Below, piece after piece: positions 25,557 to 39,000 of a stretch of DNA of 64,000 nucleotides. The notes beneath the pieces are model-generated. The model was not told the DNA's origin. It made no database searches and saw nothing but the letters and a program-made list of their open reading frames with translations. The stretch comes from Xylaria sp. FL1777 (taxonomy: Eukaryota > Ascomycota > Sordariomycetes > Xylariales > Xylariaceae): NCBI GenBank assembly GCA_022578965.1, contig MU400664.1, positions 34,910 through 98,909 of the forward strand, in the 5' to 3' direction. The position numbers and the translations under genes were made by a program. Position 1 is the stretch's first letter; each line of letters starts with the position of its first letter.

Positions 25557-27917
25557 CTAGCTACTTTTTTTTTAGTTGTAATTCTTTTTATATAATGCTA
25601 TTTATAAAAATTAAAAAAAAATAGTCTTATAAAAAGTTAAACACTTAATATTATAATTTTTGCAAAAAAAAAAAAGTTGCTTATATGTTTGCTTTTTTTA
25701 AACTTTATAGTTATATAAAGCTTAAGTTTAAAAATAATTGCTTTTTAAGTTAAACATTTAAACTTTTATATAGTTTAGTTATTATTAATATAATTAAAGT
25801 TTTTTATTTTTATTATTATATAGCTAACTAACGTTAGCTAATAATATAAAATAAAATATTAATAGTAAGCAATTTATACTAAAGTTAATTAAAAGTTCTT
25901 TTTTTATATAGCAGCAAGTTTAATAATGTACTAAAGTATAAAAGCTAAGCTTTGTTTATAAAAAAAGCCTAAATTTTATAGTGCTTTTTATTGCCTTTAT
26001 ATTTTTAAACCTTTTACTTTATATAGCTGCTTATCTTGTTTTTAGTTATTTTATATGTATATATATATACTTATAATAACTTTATATTTAGTTATCTTTA
26101 TATATATATTTATATATATATATATATATACTTATATAATAGCTACTTTACTATAGTATAACATTAATAATTATTAGCTTTATATTATAAGCTAAAATAG
26201 TAATTATAACGTTATATAACTATTAACTAGTAATTTTAGCAATTAATTGTTTTTTTAGTTACTATATATAAATATATATATTTATTTCTTTTTATATAGC
26301 TTATTATTTAAGTAGTTTGCTAATAATTATTTATTATATAAAAAATAATAAGTTTTAAGTTATATTAATGCTTTTAGTTAATATTAAAGTTTAAATTTTA
26401 TATAGTGCTTTAATTGCCTTTATTATAGCTTAAATAATTTGTTATAAAAGCTACTTTTATGCAGTATTTATTTAGTTATGTAGTATTATAATTGCTTTAT
26501 ATAACTAAAATACTTATATAAACTATAAAAGCTTTTTATTTTAAAGTTACTAATAAGTAATAAAATTTTAAAATAATATATATATTATATATATTTAGCA
26601 ATTATATAATACTTAAATAAATAAAAAAAAGTTAAATATTATATAGTAATTTAATAAAAAAAGTAAAAAAAAATGTTAAGCATTTATATATAGCTTAAAA
26701 AATAATTATATAAAAAAAATATAAAATTTGCAATATTTTATAGTTTTTAGTGTTTTTTTTAAAATTAAATATATTTGCTTGTTGCTTTTTTATTTATTAT
26801 ATAATTATTATAACAATTTTTATATAAAAGTATTCTTTTAACTCTTTTTTTTTTTAATTTATTTATATAAAAGTTATTTTTACTTTTTTTTTATAAATGC
26901 TTTTATTTGTATAATTAGCTAATTTATAAATACTAAGATTTTTAGCGCTTAGTTTAATGTTTTTTTTATAAACATATTAGCTAAATTATTTTTACTATTA
27001 ATTTATTATACTTTAAAGATTTTTTTTTTTTCGTATAACTTTTTAAGTAATATAATATTAATTATAAAGCGTTTTTTTTAAGTAATTTTTAGCTTTATTA
27101 AATAGTTATATAACAATTTTAAGTTTAAACATAATATAGCAAAAATTAAAAGTATTTTTAGCGTAGCTATAATTTTTTAAAGTGTTATATAAAAAACTAT
27201 AGCATTATTAAAGCTATTTATTATGCTATATAATTTATTAGCTAATATACTTTATATTACTTGCTTATATTTGCTAAAGTTCTAATATATAATATTTTTT
27301 TTAATTTTAAAAGCTAGGTTTTCTTTTATATAGTATTTTATTACAAATATAATAATAAATCTAAGTTATAAAATTATATTAATATTATTTATAAATAAAC
27401 TGTTTATAAAAATAAACAGTTTTATATAGCTTAAATCTAAAAATATAAACGTTAATCTATAGTTATAATTATTTATTTGCTATTTAACCTTATAGTTTAA
27501 ATTTTTAATATTTATTAGTATTAAATTAGTTACTTAAGTAATAGCTATAAAGTTATATATAGCTTTTAAGTAGCAAATATTGCTTATATAAACGCTATAT
27601 ATACATTAAAAAACATATTATTATGTAGCATTTTTTATATAAAAGTTAATTAAAGCTAATTAGTTTGCTTAGCTTTTTTATATAAGCATTATATTTTTTT
27701 TATATAAAAATATAACTTAACTATTATTAAATTTAATAATGTAATTTTATTATAAAGTTTTTTTAATTTTATATAAAACTTTGCTTTATATAACTTATGT
27801 TTTCTTTTTGCTAAAAATTTAAGTATAATAAAACTAAATATATTGTTTGTTTATAAACTTATAATGCTAAATTTATATAAAAGTTTTAATATAAACAATA
27901 AATATAAATTATATATA

Positions 27918-30111
27918 TATTGTATTACTTGAGCTAACGGCTTATTAGCTATGCTGGTTTTTATTTTTTATATGTATAGGTAAAAACTGTGCTTGTAGGT
28001 TAAAAGCAAGCTATAAGCGGCTTATTTTTTTTTTAGTAGCTAAGTAAAAACATTTTGTATTTATTTTTAAGTTGTACTAGTTCTGTTATAATTTTATTAA
28101 ATGTTTTGTTTTTTATTTTTTTGCTTTTAGGTTGTTTGCTTACTTATATTATGCTGTTAATTAGGTGTATGCACTTTTATATAGTTATTTTGTAGTTTTT
28201 TTTCCTTTGTATTTTTTTTGCTTTGTAGTTTGCTTGCTTTAGTATTGTTGCTTGCTTTGTGCTGCTTGTAGTAGTTTTTTTAGTTTTAGCACTTATTTAG
28301 CTAGGTGTACTATTCTCTTTTTTTAGTTTTTTTTTAAACCTTTTTTTATTATATTGCTAGTGCATTATAGTTTGCTTGCTTTAGTATTACTGCTAGCTTT
28401 TTATTACACTAGTTTTTTTATAACTAAGTTATAATTAAGTTATAAGCAAAGTTAATTACTTATTACTTTTTAGTTTGCTTTTTGTATATTTATTTTTTGA
28501 GCTGTTTTTGTGCTTTTTGTAGTAAGCTTACTAAGTAAGCATAGCTTGTAAATAACTTGTGTACTAAGCGATATAAAGTAGTAATAAATAGTAGGTTATT
28601 TTACTTAGTTATTTATGTTAATTTTTTTCTTTTTTAACTATTAATTTTGCTACTTTTATTACTACTACTATTATGTGCTTAGCTTATGCTTGCTTTAATA
28701 TGTTAAAATGTTTAGTTCGTAATATAATTAGTTATTAATATATTATAATTATATAAAAATTTATTTTGTTATAGCTGCTATGCTTTCTGTAGTATATATT
28801 TATAACTAGCTTAGCTTAAGTATATATGCTAATTAGTGTTAAGCTTATATATTTAAAGTTATAAGTTATTTTGTTGCAGTTTTTACTAGTTATTTAATTT
28901 ATAGTACTAAACAAGGTAGCTAATAGCTTGCTACTATATAGTTTAAGCTTTTATAACTGCTTGTTGTTATGTTTTTTTGCTATAATGCTAATTTTTGAAA
29001 TAAAAGTAAGTGCTTTAGTGCTTTGCGCTAAAGTATTGCTAATAGCTTTAAAATTTATATTTACTAAGCACGCTAAAATGCTTAAGCTATGCTATTACTG
29101 TATTGCTTATATTATAGTAGTATATTATGTATCTCTTGTTGCTATTTCTTTTATGCTAATTATATAAAAACATTAATAACTTTTGCGCTTATAATATTAT
29201 TAGCAAATTTGCTAAGTATTTATAATATAAGAAAAGCAAAGTAAGCGCTAAAAGTAATAGTTATAGTTCTATAAATACTTTTAACTGTATTAATATTTGC
29301 ACGTTTTTAAGCTTTACTTTATGTTTATTTTAACTATTAAAGTTCTTTTAATTTTAAGTACTGCTAATAATTTTTTAGCTTAAAAAAGTTAATAAAGAAC
29401 TTTAATTGTTTATTAAAGCTTATATAGCTGCGCGTTATTTTTGTATTAATAGAAATATTTAAGCTATATTTATAGCTAGTATATAACTTTAAGTTATAAT
29501 TAAAAAGGCAAAAAAAGCTGCAGCAAGTAAAAAAGCTAGAAGTTTTACATAAATAAGCTAGTTAAAAAGTATTTATATAACTTTTAAGGGTTAGCATTAT
29601 TATATATTTAGTAGCTAGAAGTTTTAATAGAATTTTGGTGTTTAATGCTTAATAAAATTGCTTAATTGCTTTGCTTTTTTATAATATATGCTTTTTAATT
29701 TCTGTAGTTTTATATTTGTAATTTTGTATTGCTGTTCTTAGTACTTCATTGTGTTGTGCTTTACTTTAGAGTTTATAAACGTAAGCCTATAATAAGCAGC
29801 CTTTTTAAAACTATAAGTAGCAAATAGCTTTATAATAGCTGCTTTAGCTTTTGCTTTGTAGTTATAGTAAACTTTTTTTGGCTTAAAAAAAAGCCGGTAT
29901 TAATGCTTAGCTGTTTTTGCTTTATGTTTAAAAGCTTTTGTTTTTATGTTTTTGTAGCTGCTTATAATTTAATTAGTTTTTTAGCTACGTTATAATAGCT
30001 AAGCTTTTTTGTATTTAAAACTTATTTAGCTATTTCACGTGCTTTTTTCAAGTTGCGCAATAACTAGTAGCTTAGTTAAAAATTTGTCTGCTTTTTTAGT
30101 GTGCTACAGGT
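27918..30111 (-). mobile_element. 2.2-kb LINE-mobilised-type element, copy 2
   Basis: This copy lies inside the reverse transcriptase region of copia B, in the same orientation as copy 1. A 15-bp direct repeat, TATAAATTATATATA, flanks it at 27,903-27,917 and 30,112-30,126; the undisturbed site is present near 3,650 in element A. On the minus strand, about 29,170 to 28,150 reads as a long basic polypeptide with scattered stops that are mostly TAA or TAG, for example a stretch containing HSLSILACLVNINFKAI. Upstream (about 30,060-29,900) is a stretch around YYNVAKKLIKL that vaguely recalls a helix-turn-helix. No known domain is certain. It keeps more G and C than its host copia. Confidence 0.7.
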
Positions 30112-32771
30112 TATAAATTATATATAAAAACTACTATACTAAGTTTTTTATAGTAATATTAGTAATAAGTTTTAAACTAGTATAGCTTTAATTTAGTTAA
30201 GCTATATAATAGTTATATAATTTATATAATTGTTTTTTTAAAATATTTTAAAACAAGTTTTAAAAGTAGTTATGCAAAAATCTTTTATATAAGCTTGTTT
30301 TTTAATTATACGTATGCTTACGTAATATTTTAAAGTTTGCTTAAAGCATTAAAGTTTTAAATTAGCAAAAAGCCTAAAGCTAATAATAGCTATTAGCTTA
30401 TTTGCTAAATTATTAATAATTAAATTAATATAGTTTTTTTTTCTGTATTATTATAGCTTTATATAACTAATTTAAACTTTTTATATAGCTTAGTTGTTTT
30501 TTTTTTAATTTTTTATATAAAGCAAAACTTAAAAATTTAAATATTATTATATTTGTTTAAGTTATATTTTATAAACTAAAAAATACTTTATATAATAAGG
30601 TTATTAATTTTTATAGCGTTTAATTTTTTAAACAAAGCACTAAAAATGCTAATAATACTATTTTTATATAATTTTACTACTAAAACGTAGTTTTGTTTTT
30701 TTTTTAAAGTTAAAAACAAAGAGCTAATATTTTATATAAACGCTATAAAAAAGTTTTTAGCTTTTTTAAGTTTTTTACGTTTTTTTTATATAGCTAGTTT
30801 TATAGCTAGTTTTATAGCAGTTATATTTTTTTTTTTATTTACTAAAGTATGTTTAATTATATAGTAATATAGCTTAACTTATATTTATTTAAAGTAAATT
30901 AAGCTATTTATAAAATTAATAATTATATTAGGTTTTTTAATTAACTGTATTTTGTATAGTTTTTTTTAGCTTTGCTTTTTATGCTATATAAAAACTTTAT
31001 TATATAAAAATAAAAATAATACTTTATATAAAGCTAGCTTATTACGTTTATAAATTATATAGCTAATTTTAACTTTTGCTTGTTTTTTATAAAGCATTTT
31101 TATAGCTTTTTTAATTGCTTTAGCTTTTTATATAATATTTAGCAAAAAAAAAAAGTCTTAATTAACTTTTAAATATGCTTTAAATATAAAAAGCATTAAA
31201 ACTAAGCTATTAAGCTTTATAGTATTATTTAAAGCTTTAACTGCTATTTATAAAATTAACTTATTTTTTATATAATAATTTAGTTTAGCTTTTAATATAT
31301 TATATATATAATAAAAAAGTTTATATGCTTTTTTTATTTTATTAATAGCTTAATAAGCTTTAATAAGCATTTTTTAGCACATTATATTTATAATTTTAGT
31401 TTAGTTTTAAAATTCTTTAAATAAAAAGTTTATATTAAAGTTATATATAATATAGTTTAAAAGTTTTTAATATATATTAAGTTAGTATTTATATAAAGCT
31501 TTTTAAACGTTTTATATAAACATAAATTTTAAAAATATAACTGCTTAAAATAATATAGCTATATTAATTATATATAAAATTTGCTTATTGTTTATTTATA
31601 TAGTATTAATTATAACTTTATAATTAAAATTGCAGTTATTTTTAATTATAAACTTAAAACAATAAAATGCTTAGTTATATAACTAGCAATAATAGCAAAA
31701 CTTTTAGATTTTTTTTAAAGCAAAGCAATTAATATTATAGCTTATATAATTAAACATATTATATAGTTTTTTTATATAAAAATATTTAAAACGTTTATAA
31801 AGCTTTTAAAGTTTTGTTTTTATAAAATATAAACTTGCTTTATATAAGCTAATATTAAAAAACAAATGTTTTTATTTTTATATAATAAAAATAGTTTTTT
31901 TGTTTTATTATGTAATAATGTTTTTTGTATTATTAAAGTATGCTTTTAAGCAATTAGCATTTTTTAATAAAAATAAAAAAAAAGTAAAAATATTTAAAAT
32001 ATAATATATAATTATACTAAAAGCATTTTTTATTTATATAATACTTATAATATTTATAATATTATTTCTACTAAAACAAATATAAACATTATTTAAAGTT
32101 TAATTAACTTTTATATAAAAATATATTTAAAAGTATGCTTTTAATTAACCTTTTTTTACTATTAAATAATTAAAAGCGCTAATATTTTAAAATTTACTTT
32201 AATAGTTTATATAATAATAATTACTTAATATAAACTAATTATATAGCATTATTATTTTATAGTTTTAAATGTTTTTTTTTATTATATAATAAAAAAATAT
32301 GCTATTTATTAAATATTAAGTAGTTTAATTATTAAATTTTTTATTAATATTTTTAGCATTATTGTTTAATTTTAAATATTTTTTACATTTTATTATATAT
32401 AAAAAAAATTCTTTTAAAATATGTTTTTAGTTATAAATTATTTTATATAAATTAAAAAATATGTTTTTTGCATAAGCTTTTTTTAGAAAGTATAACATAT
32501 TAACTAGTAGCTTTTTCTTTAGCAAACAAAATATTTTTTATTTATATAAAAGTTTTAGTTTTTTTAATTATAGCTTTAAAAATAGCTTAGCTATTTAATT
32601 AATTAATTTAATAACTTTAATATAAATTTAAATTATTAATTTTTTATATAGCTATAATTATATTTTTAGTTTATAAAATATAACTTATTGTTTTTTTATA
32701 TAAAGGTTTTTATTATATTATTTAATGCTATATATAAGCATATTTATAAGTTAAAAAAAAATTCTTTATAT

Positions 32772-33075
32772 TAAAGTAAAATAAAGTGGCTAAATGAGCT
32801 AATTAGCTAGTTAAAGTAAGTTTAGGCTAAGTTATATAGTAGGAATAAAAATATAAGTATTACGCTAGATTTCGAAGTATAAACTTAATAATAACGCACA
32901 ATAAAATAGAAATTAGCTATAGTTGCTTTATTTATATTATTAAATAGCCTTTTAATTAATTGTTTAATTTCTTAATTTATATATGGCTTAATTGCTTAAA
33001 TGCATAAGTTATAACTTATCTTTTTGCAATTAAAGTAGTATAGTAAATTTTGCGCAATTGCATTGCTTTATTTTA
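32772..33075 (+). repeat. Left LTR of element C
   Basis: This LTR begins TAAAGTAAAATAAAGTGGC and ends CATTGCTTTATTTTA. It is nearly identical to 50,996-51,299; the differences seen are transitions such as GTGGC/GTAGC and TTTA/TCCA. It keeps many GC-containing words, which suggests less RIP than in the host copia. Confidence 0.75.
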
Positions 33076-36000
33076 TTAGTATCTTTAATAAAGCTAATCT
33101 TTTATTTACTACAAATAATACTATAAAACTAACAAACAAGCAATTTATTATTACTAACTTATATGTTTAATTTATTTATTTATTAATTGCTATAATTTTT
33201 ATAAGTAAAACACAATATATTATATTTAGCTATTTTAGCTAATAATAAGCAAAGCTTACTTAGCGTAAGCAATTTAGTTATAATTAGCAATAAACGTTTA
33301 AGCTAGCAGCCTTTAATTATTAAGGCCTAAAACAAACGTATAAAAATGTTAAACTGTTTTTTTTGGTTTAGTTTGCAAAATGCTTTTATTTTTTTTAGCA
33401 AAACAATAATTAAGTGTTAAAATGCTAGCATAATTTTTAAAATAGCGCAGCTAAAAGACTGTTCGTTAAAAACTTTTAAAGAGCTAAAAAAAGAAAATTT
33501 TTGCTAAAAAGCTAGTGCTTTACAAAAAAAAAAGCATAATTGCTTTTATATAAACAAAAAAAAACAAAAAATAAGCCTAAAAAAAAATAAAAGTTGCTAA
33601 AACTTCTAAAAGCTATAATACAAGCAAATTTAACGCTTATTTATATTAAATAAGTCTAAGTTTATGCGTTAATATATAAAGCTATTAACAATTAAAAATA
33701 TACTTTATTTTTTAAGCTAATACGGTTTTTTATTAAAAAATAAAAAGCAAAGTTTTTTAAATATAAGTTAGCTATTATTTAAAAACTTTGCATAAAATGC
33801 AGCTATTATTTTTTTATAGCACTTATTATTAAATAAAAAAGCCTTAAAAAAAAAAAAAAAGCATGCTACTTTTATAAATAAAAAGCTATAAAAAAATAAA
33901 GCCTGCTTAATAAAACTTATATAAAACAAAGCAAGCTAAACTAAAAAACAAGAAAACTAAACGCTATAAAGCATACAAAAAAATAAAAGCGCATAAAAAA
34001 CAAAAATATAAAAGCATTTAAAAAAAAACTTAAAAAGTTATAAAAAATAAACTAACAGTTCTTATAAACGCAAACAAAAAAAATTGTTAAGTTCTTTAAA
34101 AAAAAAGTTCAAAAAAATAGCACAAAAAAACCTAAATACTTAAAATACTTAAAAACCTTTAGCACTTTATACTTTTTTTTTTTTTAAACTTATACTTTTA
34201 TTTAGCTTACTTTTATTATTTTTTATAGCTTACTTTTTTTGTTACTTTTATATAAACTTCATTTTGATTTATTATATAGCTTAAAAGTTTAAAAACTATA
34301 GCTTAATTAAATAATTTAGCTATAAAAAATTGTTAGATTTTCTTACTTTAATATATAAAAAACATTAAAACTACTTATAAACAAAAAAAATAAAAATAAC
34401 TAGCTTATTATTTTTAAAAAGTATTAAAGCAATTTTATTTAGCTTAAGCTATTTTAATAATAAATATAATATTAAAATTAAGCTGTTATTTATGCTTTTT
34501 AACTTAAAGTTAAATTAACATTTATTGTTTAATAAGTTAAAAATAAACAAATAACTAAACAATTTAAATGCTTTTTTTTACGTAAAACGTTTTAAAAACA
34601 TTAATAAAATTAAATAAGTTTTTATTTATTGCAATATTTCTTAAACAAAAAAAATAATAAAAATAATACTAAAAGATTATTTATTATAAACTAAAGCTTA
34701 TAAACTACTTAAGCAAAAGTTTAAGCTTTAAAACTTTAAGCAAAATAAGTTTGCTATTGCTATATTACAAAATTTTAAAGCTTGTTTAAAAGCTATATAT
34801 TTTACTAATTTTAAAACTTATTTTTTTTAGCATTAAATATATACTAAAAATATTAAAGCTTAAAAAAATTACTACTTTAATTTTTAATTTATTTAAGGTT
34901 TGCTTAAAAAGCTAAATTAAAATACTATTAATAAAATAATAAAGTTTTCTAAAAAATTATATAATAACTTAAACAAAATGTTTTATAAAAACTTTTATAA
35001 AACATTAAATAACTAAATTAATAAAAAGTTCAAGCTAAATTTTTACTTTAAAAAAACAAAAAAAGCATACAAAATATAAAAAAAAGTTAATTATTTATAT
35101 AATTATAATTTTAACAAGCTTTTATATATTATTATTAATACTGCTAAGCTAGCTATTAATATAATTATATTAGCTACTAAAACAATTATTATTAAAAAAC
35201 AGCAAATAAAATTAACTTAATATTTTGCTTATAATTAAAACATAAACAACATTACTAAGCAAATATAGCAATTAAAATTAAAACAAAAAAATGCAGCAAT
35301 TATAAAAAAAAAACTAAAAAAAATGCTAAAAAAACTACAAAATTAGTATGTTTAGCTAATTAATTAAAAACTATAAGCACTGCAATATTACAAAATTAAT
35401 ATAAACTTATTAAAAAAACAAATGTTTAGCATTAATGCTATAACTTTTAAATATTTATAAAAAAGTAAATATAACTTTAAAAAACAAAAATAAAACAAAC
35501 AATTGTTTAATTTTTTATAACAAATAAAGTTAAACAATCTTTATTTAGCAAAAAAAACTATTTATTAAAAATGTAATATAAATAATTATTACATTTATAA
35601 ATGTAGCTTTACTTATAAATTAAAAAAAGAAAACATTATACATTAAAACTTTAAATAGTGCTTAAAAAAGCTAGAATTTTTTGCAAGCTTTAAATATATA
35701 AAAGTTTCTTTTAAAGTTGTAAAAATTAGCAAAAATAAAAAAAGAATTTTTAATGCTACAATAAAATAAATATATAACTTTGTTTTAAACAATAATAAAC
35801 TGCTTAAGCAAAAAGCTTATTATTAACTGCAAAAAAAAAACTTTATTTTAAATAATAAAGATTTAAATGCTAAAATAAAAAGCAAACAAAAAAGTTAAAA
35901 AAAAAAAAACTTTATTAGCTAAATAATAAGCAACTAAACTAATTTTCGAATAAAAAAACTAATAATTAAACTAGTATGCTTTATAAAATAAAACTAGCAA

Positions 36001-39000
36001 AAGCTTATAATGTTAAAAAAAATAACTTAATAAACAACAAGCTAAATAATAGCTTTATTACAACTAATTAAAACTTTATATAAAGCATTTCTTATAACAT
36101 AAATAGTACTAAAGTTTTATAAAGCTATATATTAAGCAAAAAAATTAGCATAAATATGTTTTAAGTTAATTGTTATAAGCTTTTAACTAAAAAAGCTACT
36201 TTTTATTAAACAAAAAATAAAAAAAAACCTAAAAAACAAAAAAAAAAGCTTTTTATAAGTTAAACAATCAAAAAAATTTATTTAAATAACAATAAGTTTT
36301 TTACTTAACTTAATACTAAAAATATACAAATAAACAACAATTTTTATAAGCAAAATATTTTATTAAAACTAAAAAGTTCTAATTGTTAAAAGCCTTAAAA
36401 AATTTAAAAAACAAAACTTATAAAAAAAAGCTTAAAATTTAAAAAAATATAAACTAAAAAATTTAAAAACTTTTTAAACAAAAAAACAAATATTATTTTT
36501 AAGAACTTTATACTAGAAGTTTTAAAGTATTTTAGTGTTTTTATTTAAACAATTACTTAAATAAAAGCTAAGTTATATTTTAAAGTAGCAGAAATGCTTA
36601 AGTTAATACTAAAAATAATACTACTACTTTTAAATAACTTTAGTAAAAGTTTAAATTAGCAAATTAAATTAAATATGCTATAATTTATTTTAAAAAAAAA
36701 AAGCAATAAATTAAAATATAAGGCTTAACTAAAAACTTTATTGCAAAAAATCTTAACTTAAATAAACATAAAAAATGCTTTTTTTTATAAAAGTATAAAC
36801 TTTTTAAAAAATAACACAGAATTTTAATAACTAGCAGTTAAAAAAGCATAAAAAAGTTTTTAGCTAATATTATAATTAGCTAATTAATTTAATAAACATA
36901 GATTGCTAAATAATACTTGCAAAACTAGCTTTTTATTAAATTATTTAGTAGTATAAATAAATAAAAAAATAAAATATAATAGTTTTATTATATATATTTA
37001 TATGCTTTAATTTAGCTTTATAGCTATTTTTTTAAATAAGTAACGCTATAAAATAATAAAGGTTTTTTGCAATTAAAACTAATAAAATAATTAAGTAATA
37101 TTGTTTTTTGTTTATATTGCTTTAAATTTTTAAACATTAAAAAACAAGCTAAAGTTTAATAAAATACTTTTTAAAATTTTAAACTAATATAATACTATAT
37201 ATTCGTTATTTAAAAATAACTTAAAAAAGCAAAAATTACTAATTGTTATATTTATGCTACCTTTAAAAAAAGTAGTATTTTTAATTAAACTTTAGCTTTA
37301 TACTAATTTTATATTAGTAGCGCTAAAAAAAAAAAAAAGCCTAAAAAGCTAATATAATTAGTATTAACAGTTTTAAAAAACGCTAATTAAACTTTTAACT
37401 CTTTTAAAATAAAAATTTATAAAAAGTATAACAATTATATTAGTAATAACAGCTTAAATTTATTTAAAAAAACATTAAAGTATAAATTTTACAATAAAAA
37501 AAACTTAAGCTTAATAAATTATTTTAACTAAAAATACTTAAGCTTTTTAAATTTATGCTTTATATTAGCTTTACTGCTAAAATTGTAAAATATTTTAGCT
37601 ATATTTTTAAACGTTATAAAGCTAAAAAAATATATATAGCTTTGCTTAAAACTTACTATAAAAATAAAAAACAAAATTTATAAAAAAAATATTACTAAAA
37701 TTATTAATTTTAAAGCATAGTTTAACATTATTATAAACTTATTTGTTAATAAAAATAGCTTTACTACTAAAAATATAAATATAACTTAAAAAAAATTTAA
37801 CTAAATTAACAATTTAATTAAATGTATAAAATGCTTAAAAACTATTATTTAAATAAGTAAGAAATTATTACTTTTTTTGCTATATATAGTTAGCAAAAAA
37901 CAAACTATTTACTTTTTATTGCTAAAAATAAACTTTATTATAAAGTTTTAAATAAGTTTATATTTTTAAAGCTTTTATATAATAGCTAGTATAATACTTA
38001 AAACAAGCTAAATTATTGTACTAATAATAAACTATATTAAAAAACTAAGTTTAAAAGCTTAAAAACGTTAGCAATTAAAAAACTAATGTATATTTGCTAA
38101 ACTATTAGCTTAGCAAATAAGCTATAAAAAGCACAAAAATACCGAACTTTAAATAGGAAATTTAACGATTAGCAAAAAAAAGCAAAAGAAAAATTAAAAA
38201 AACATAGTTTAAAAAAATATATAAGTGCAAACTTTTAAAAGAATTAAAACCTATATAATAATATAACGTTAGCAGCTTTTTTAATTTTTTTTATACAAAA
38301 TATTAAACTTTTTAAAAATTTAAAAATATAAAACAATAAAAAAGTTTGCGCTGTTTTTAATAATAATTAACTACTTAAAATACTTTTAGTTGCAATAAAA
38401 AAAACGCTAAAGCAAAAAAATGCTAAAAAATTAACAATTGTAAAAACTAAAAATCTTATATATAAATTAAAAAGCAAATATAACTTAATTATAACTTTAA
38501 CTTAAGTACTATTAACTTTTTAAGCTTTAAAAACTAATAAATTAATAAAAAGTAAAACAATAATTTTAAATATAATATATAAAACAAAAAATAAAAAGAT
38601 TTATTTTAAAGATAATGTGCTATTTAATAGTACTGTTTTATTTAGATTTTATAAGTAAAAAAAGCAAGCTTTAAAAAAAATAAGCTATTATTTAAAAGAT
38701 TTTGCGCTATTTTAACAAAATAGCATTTATTAAAACATATATTTACGTTTTAGCACTACTTCTAAAAGTACTTAATTAATTACTAAATAACTAGCTATTT
38801 TTTTGGAAAAGCTTTATATAACTAATTTTATTTAGCAAAAAGCAGCATTACTAACTAAAATATAGTATTGCAAAAAAATAGCACTTTTTTAAAACTTTTC
38901 TAAAATAAAAAAAATATATAATAAGATTTTTTCTTTTTATAAAATTAAAACAGTTTTTTATAAAGCATAGCAAGTTTGCAATATTTTAATTTTTAAATCT

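Noticed and set aside
28928..29167. 79-codon plus-strand frame conserved in both 2.2-kb copies (also at 19,931-20,170)
   Set aside because: The better coding signal is on the opposite strand; the plus frame looks like a hydrophobic shadow, and its conservation follows from the copies being the same element.
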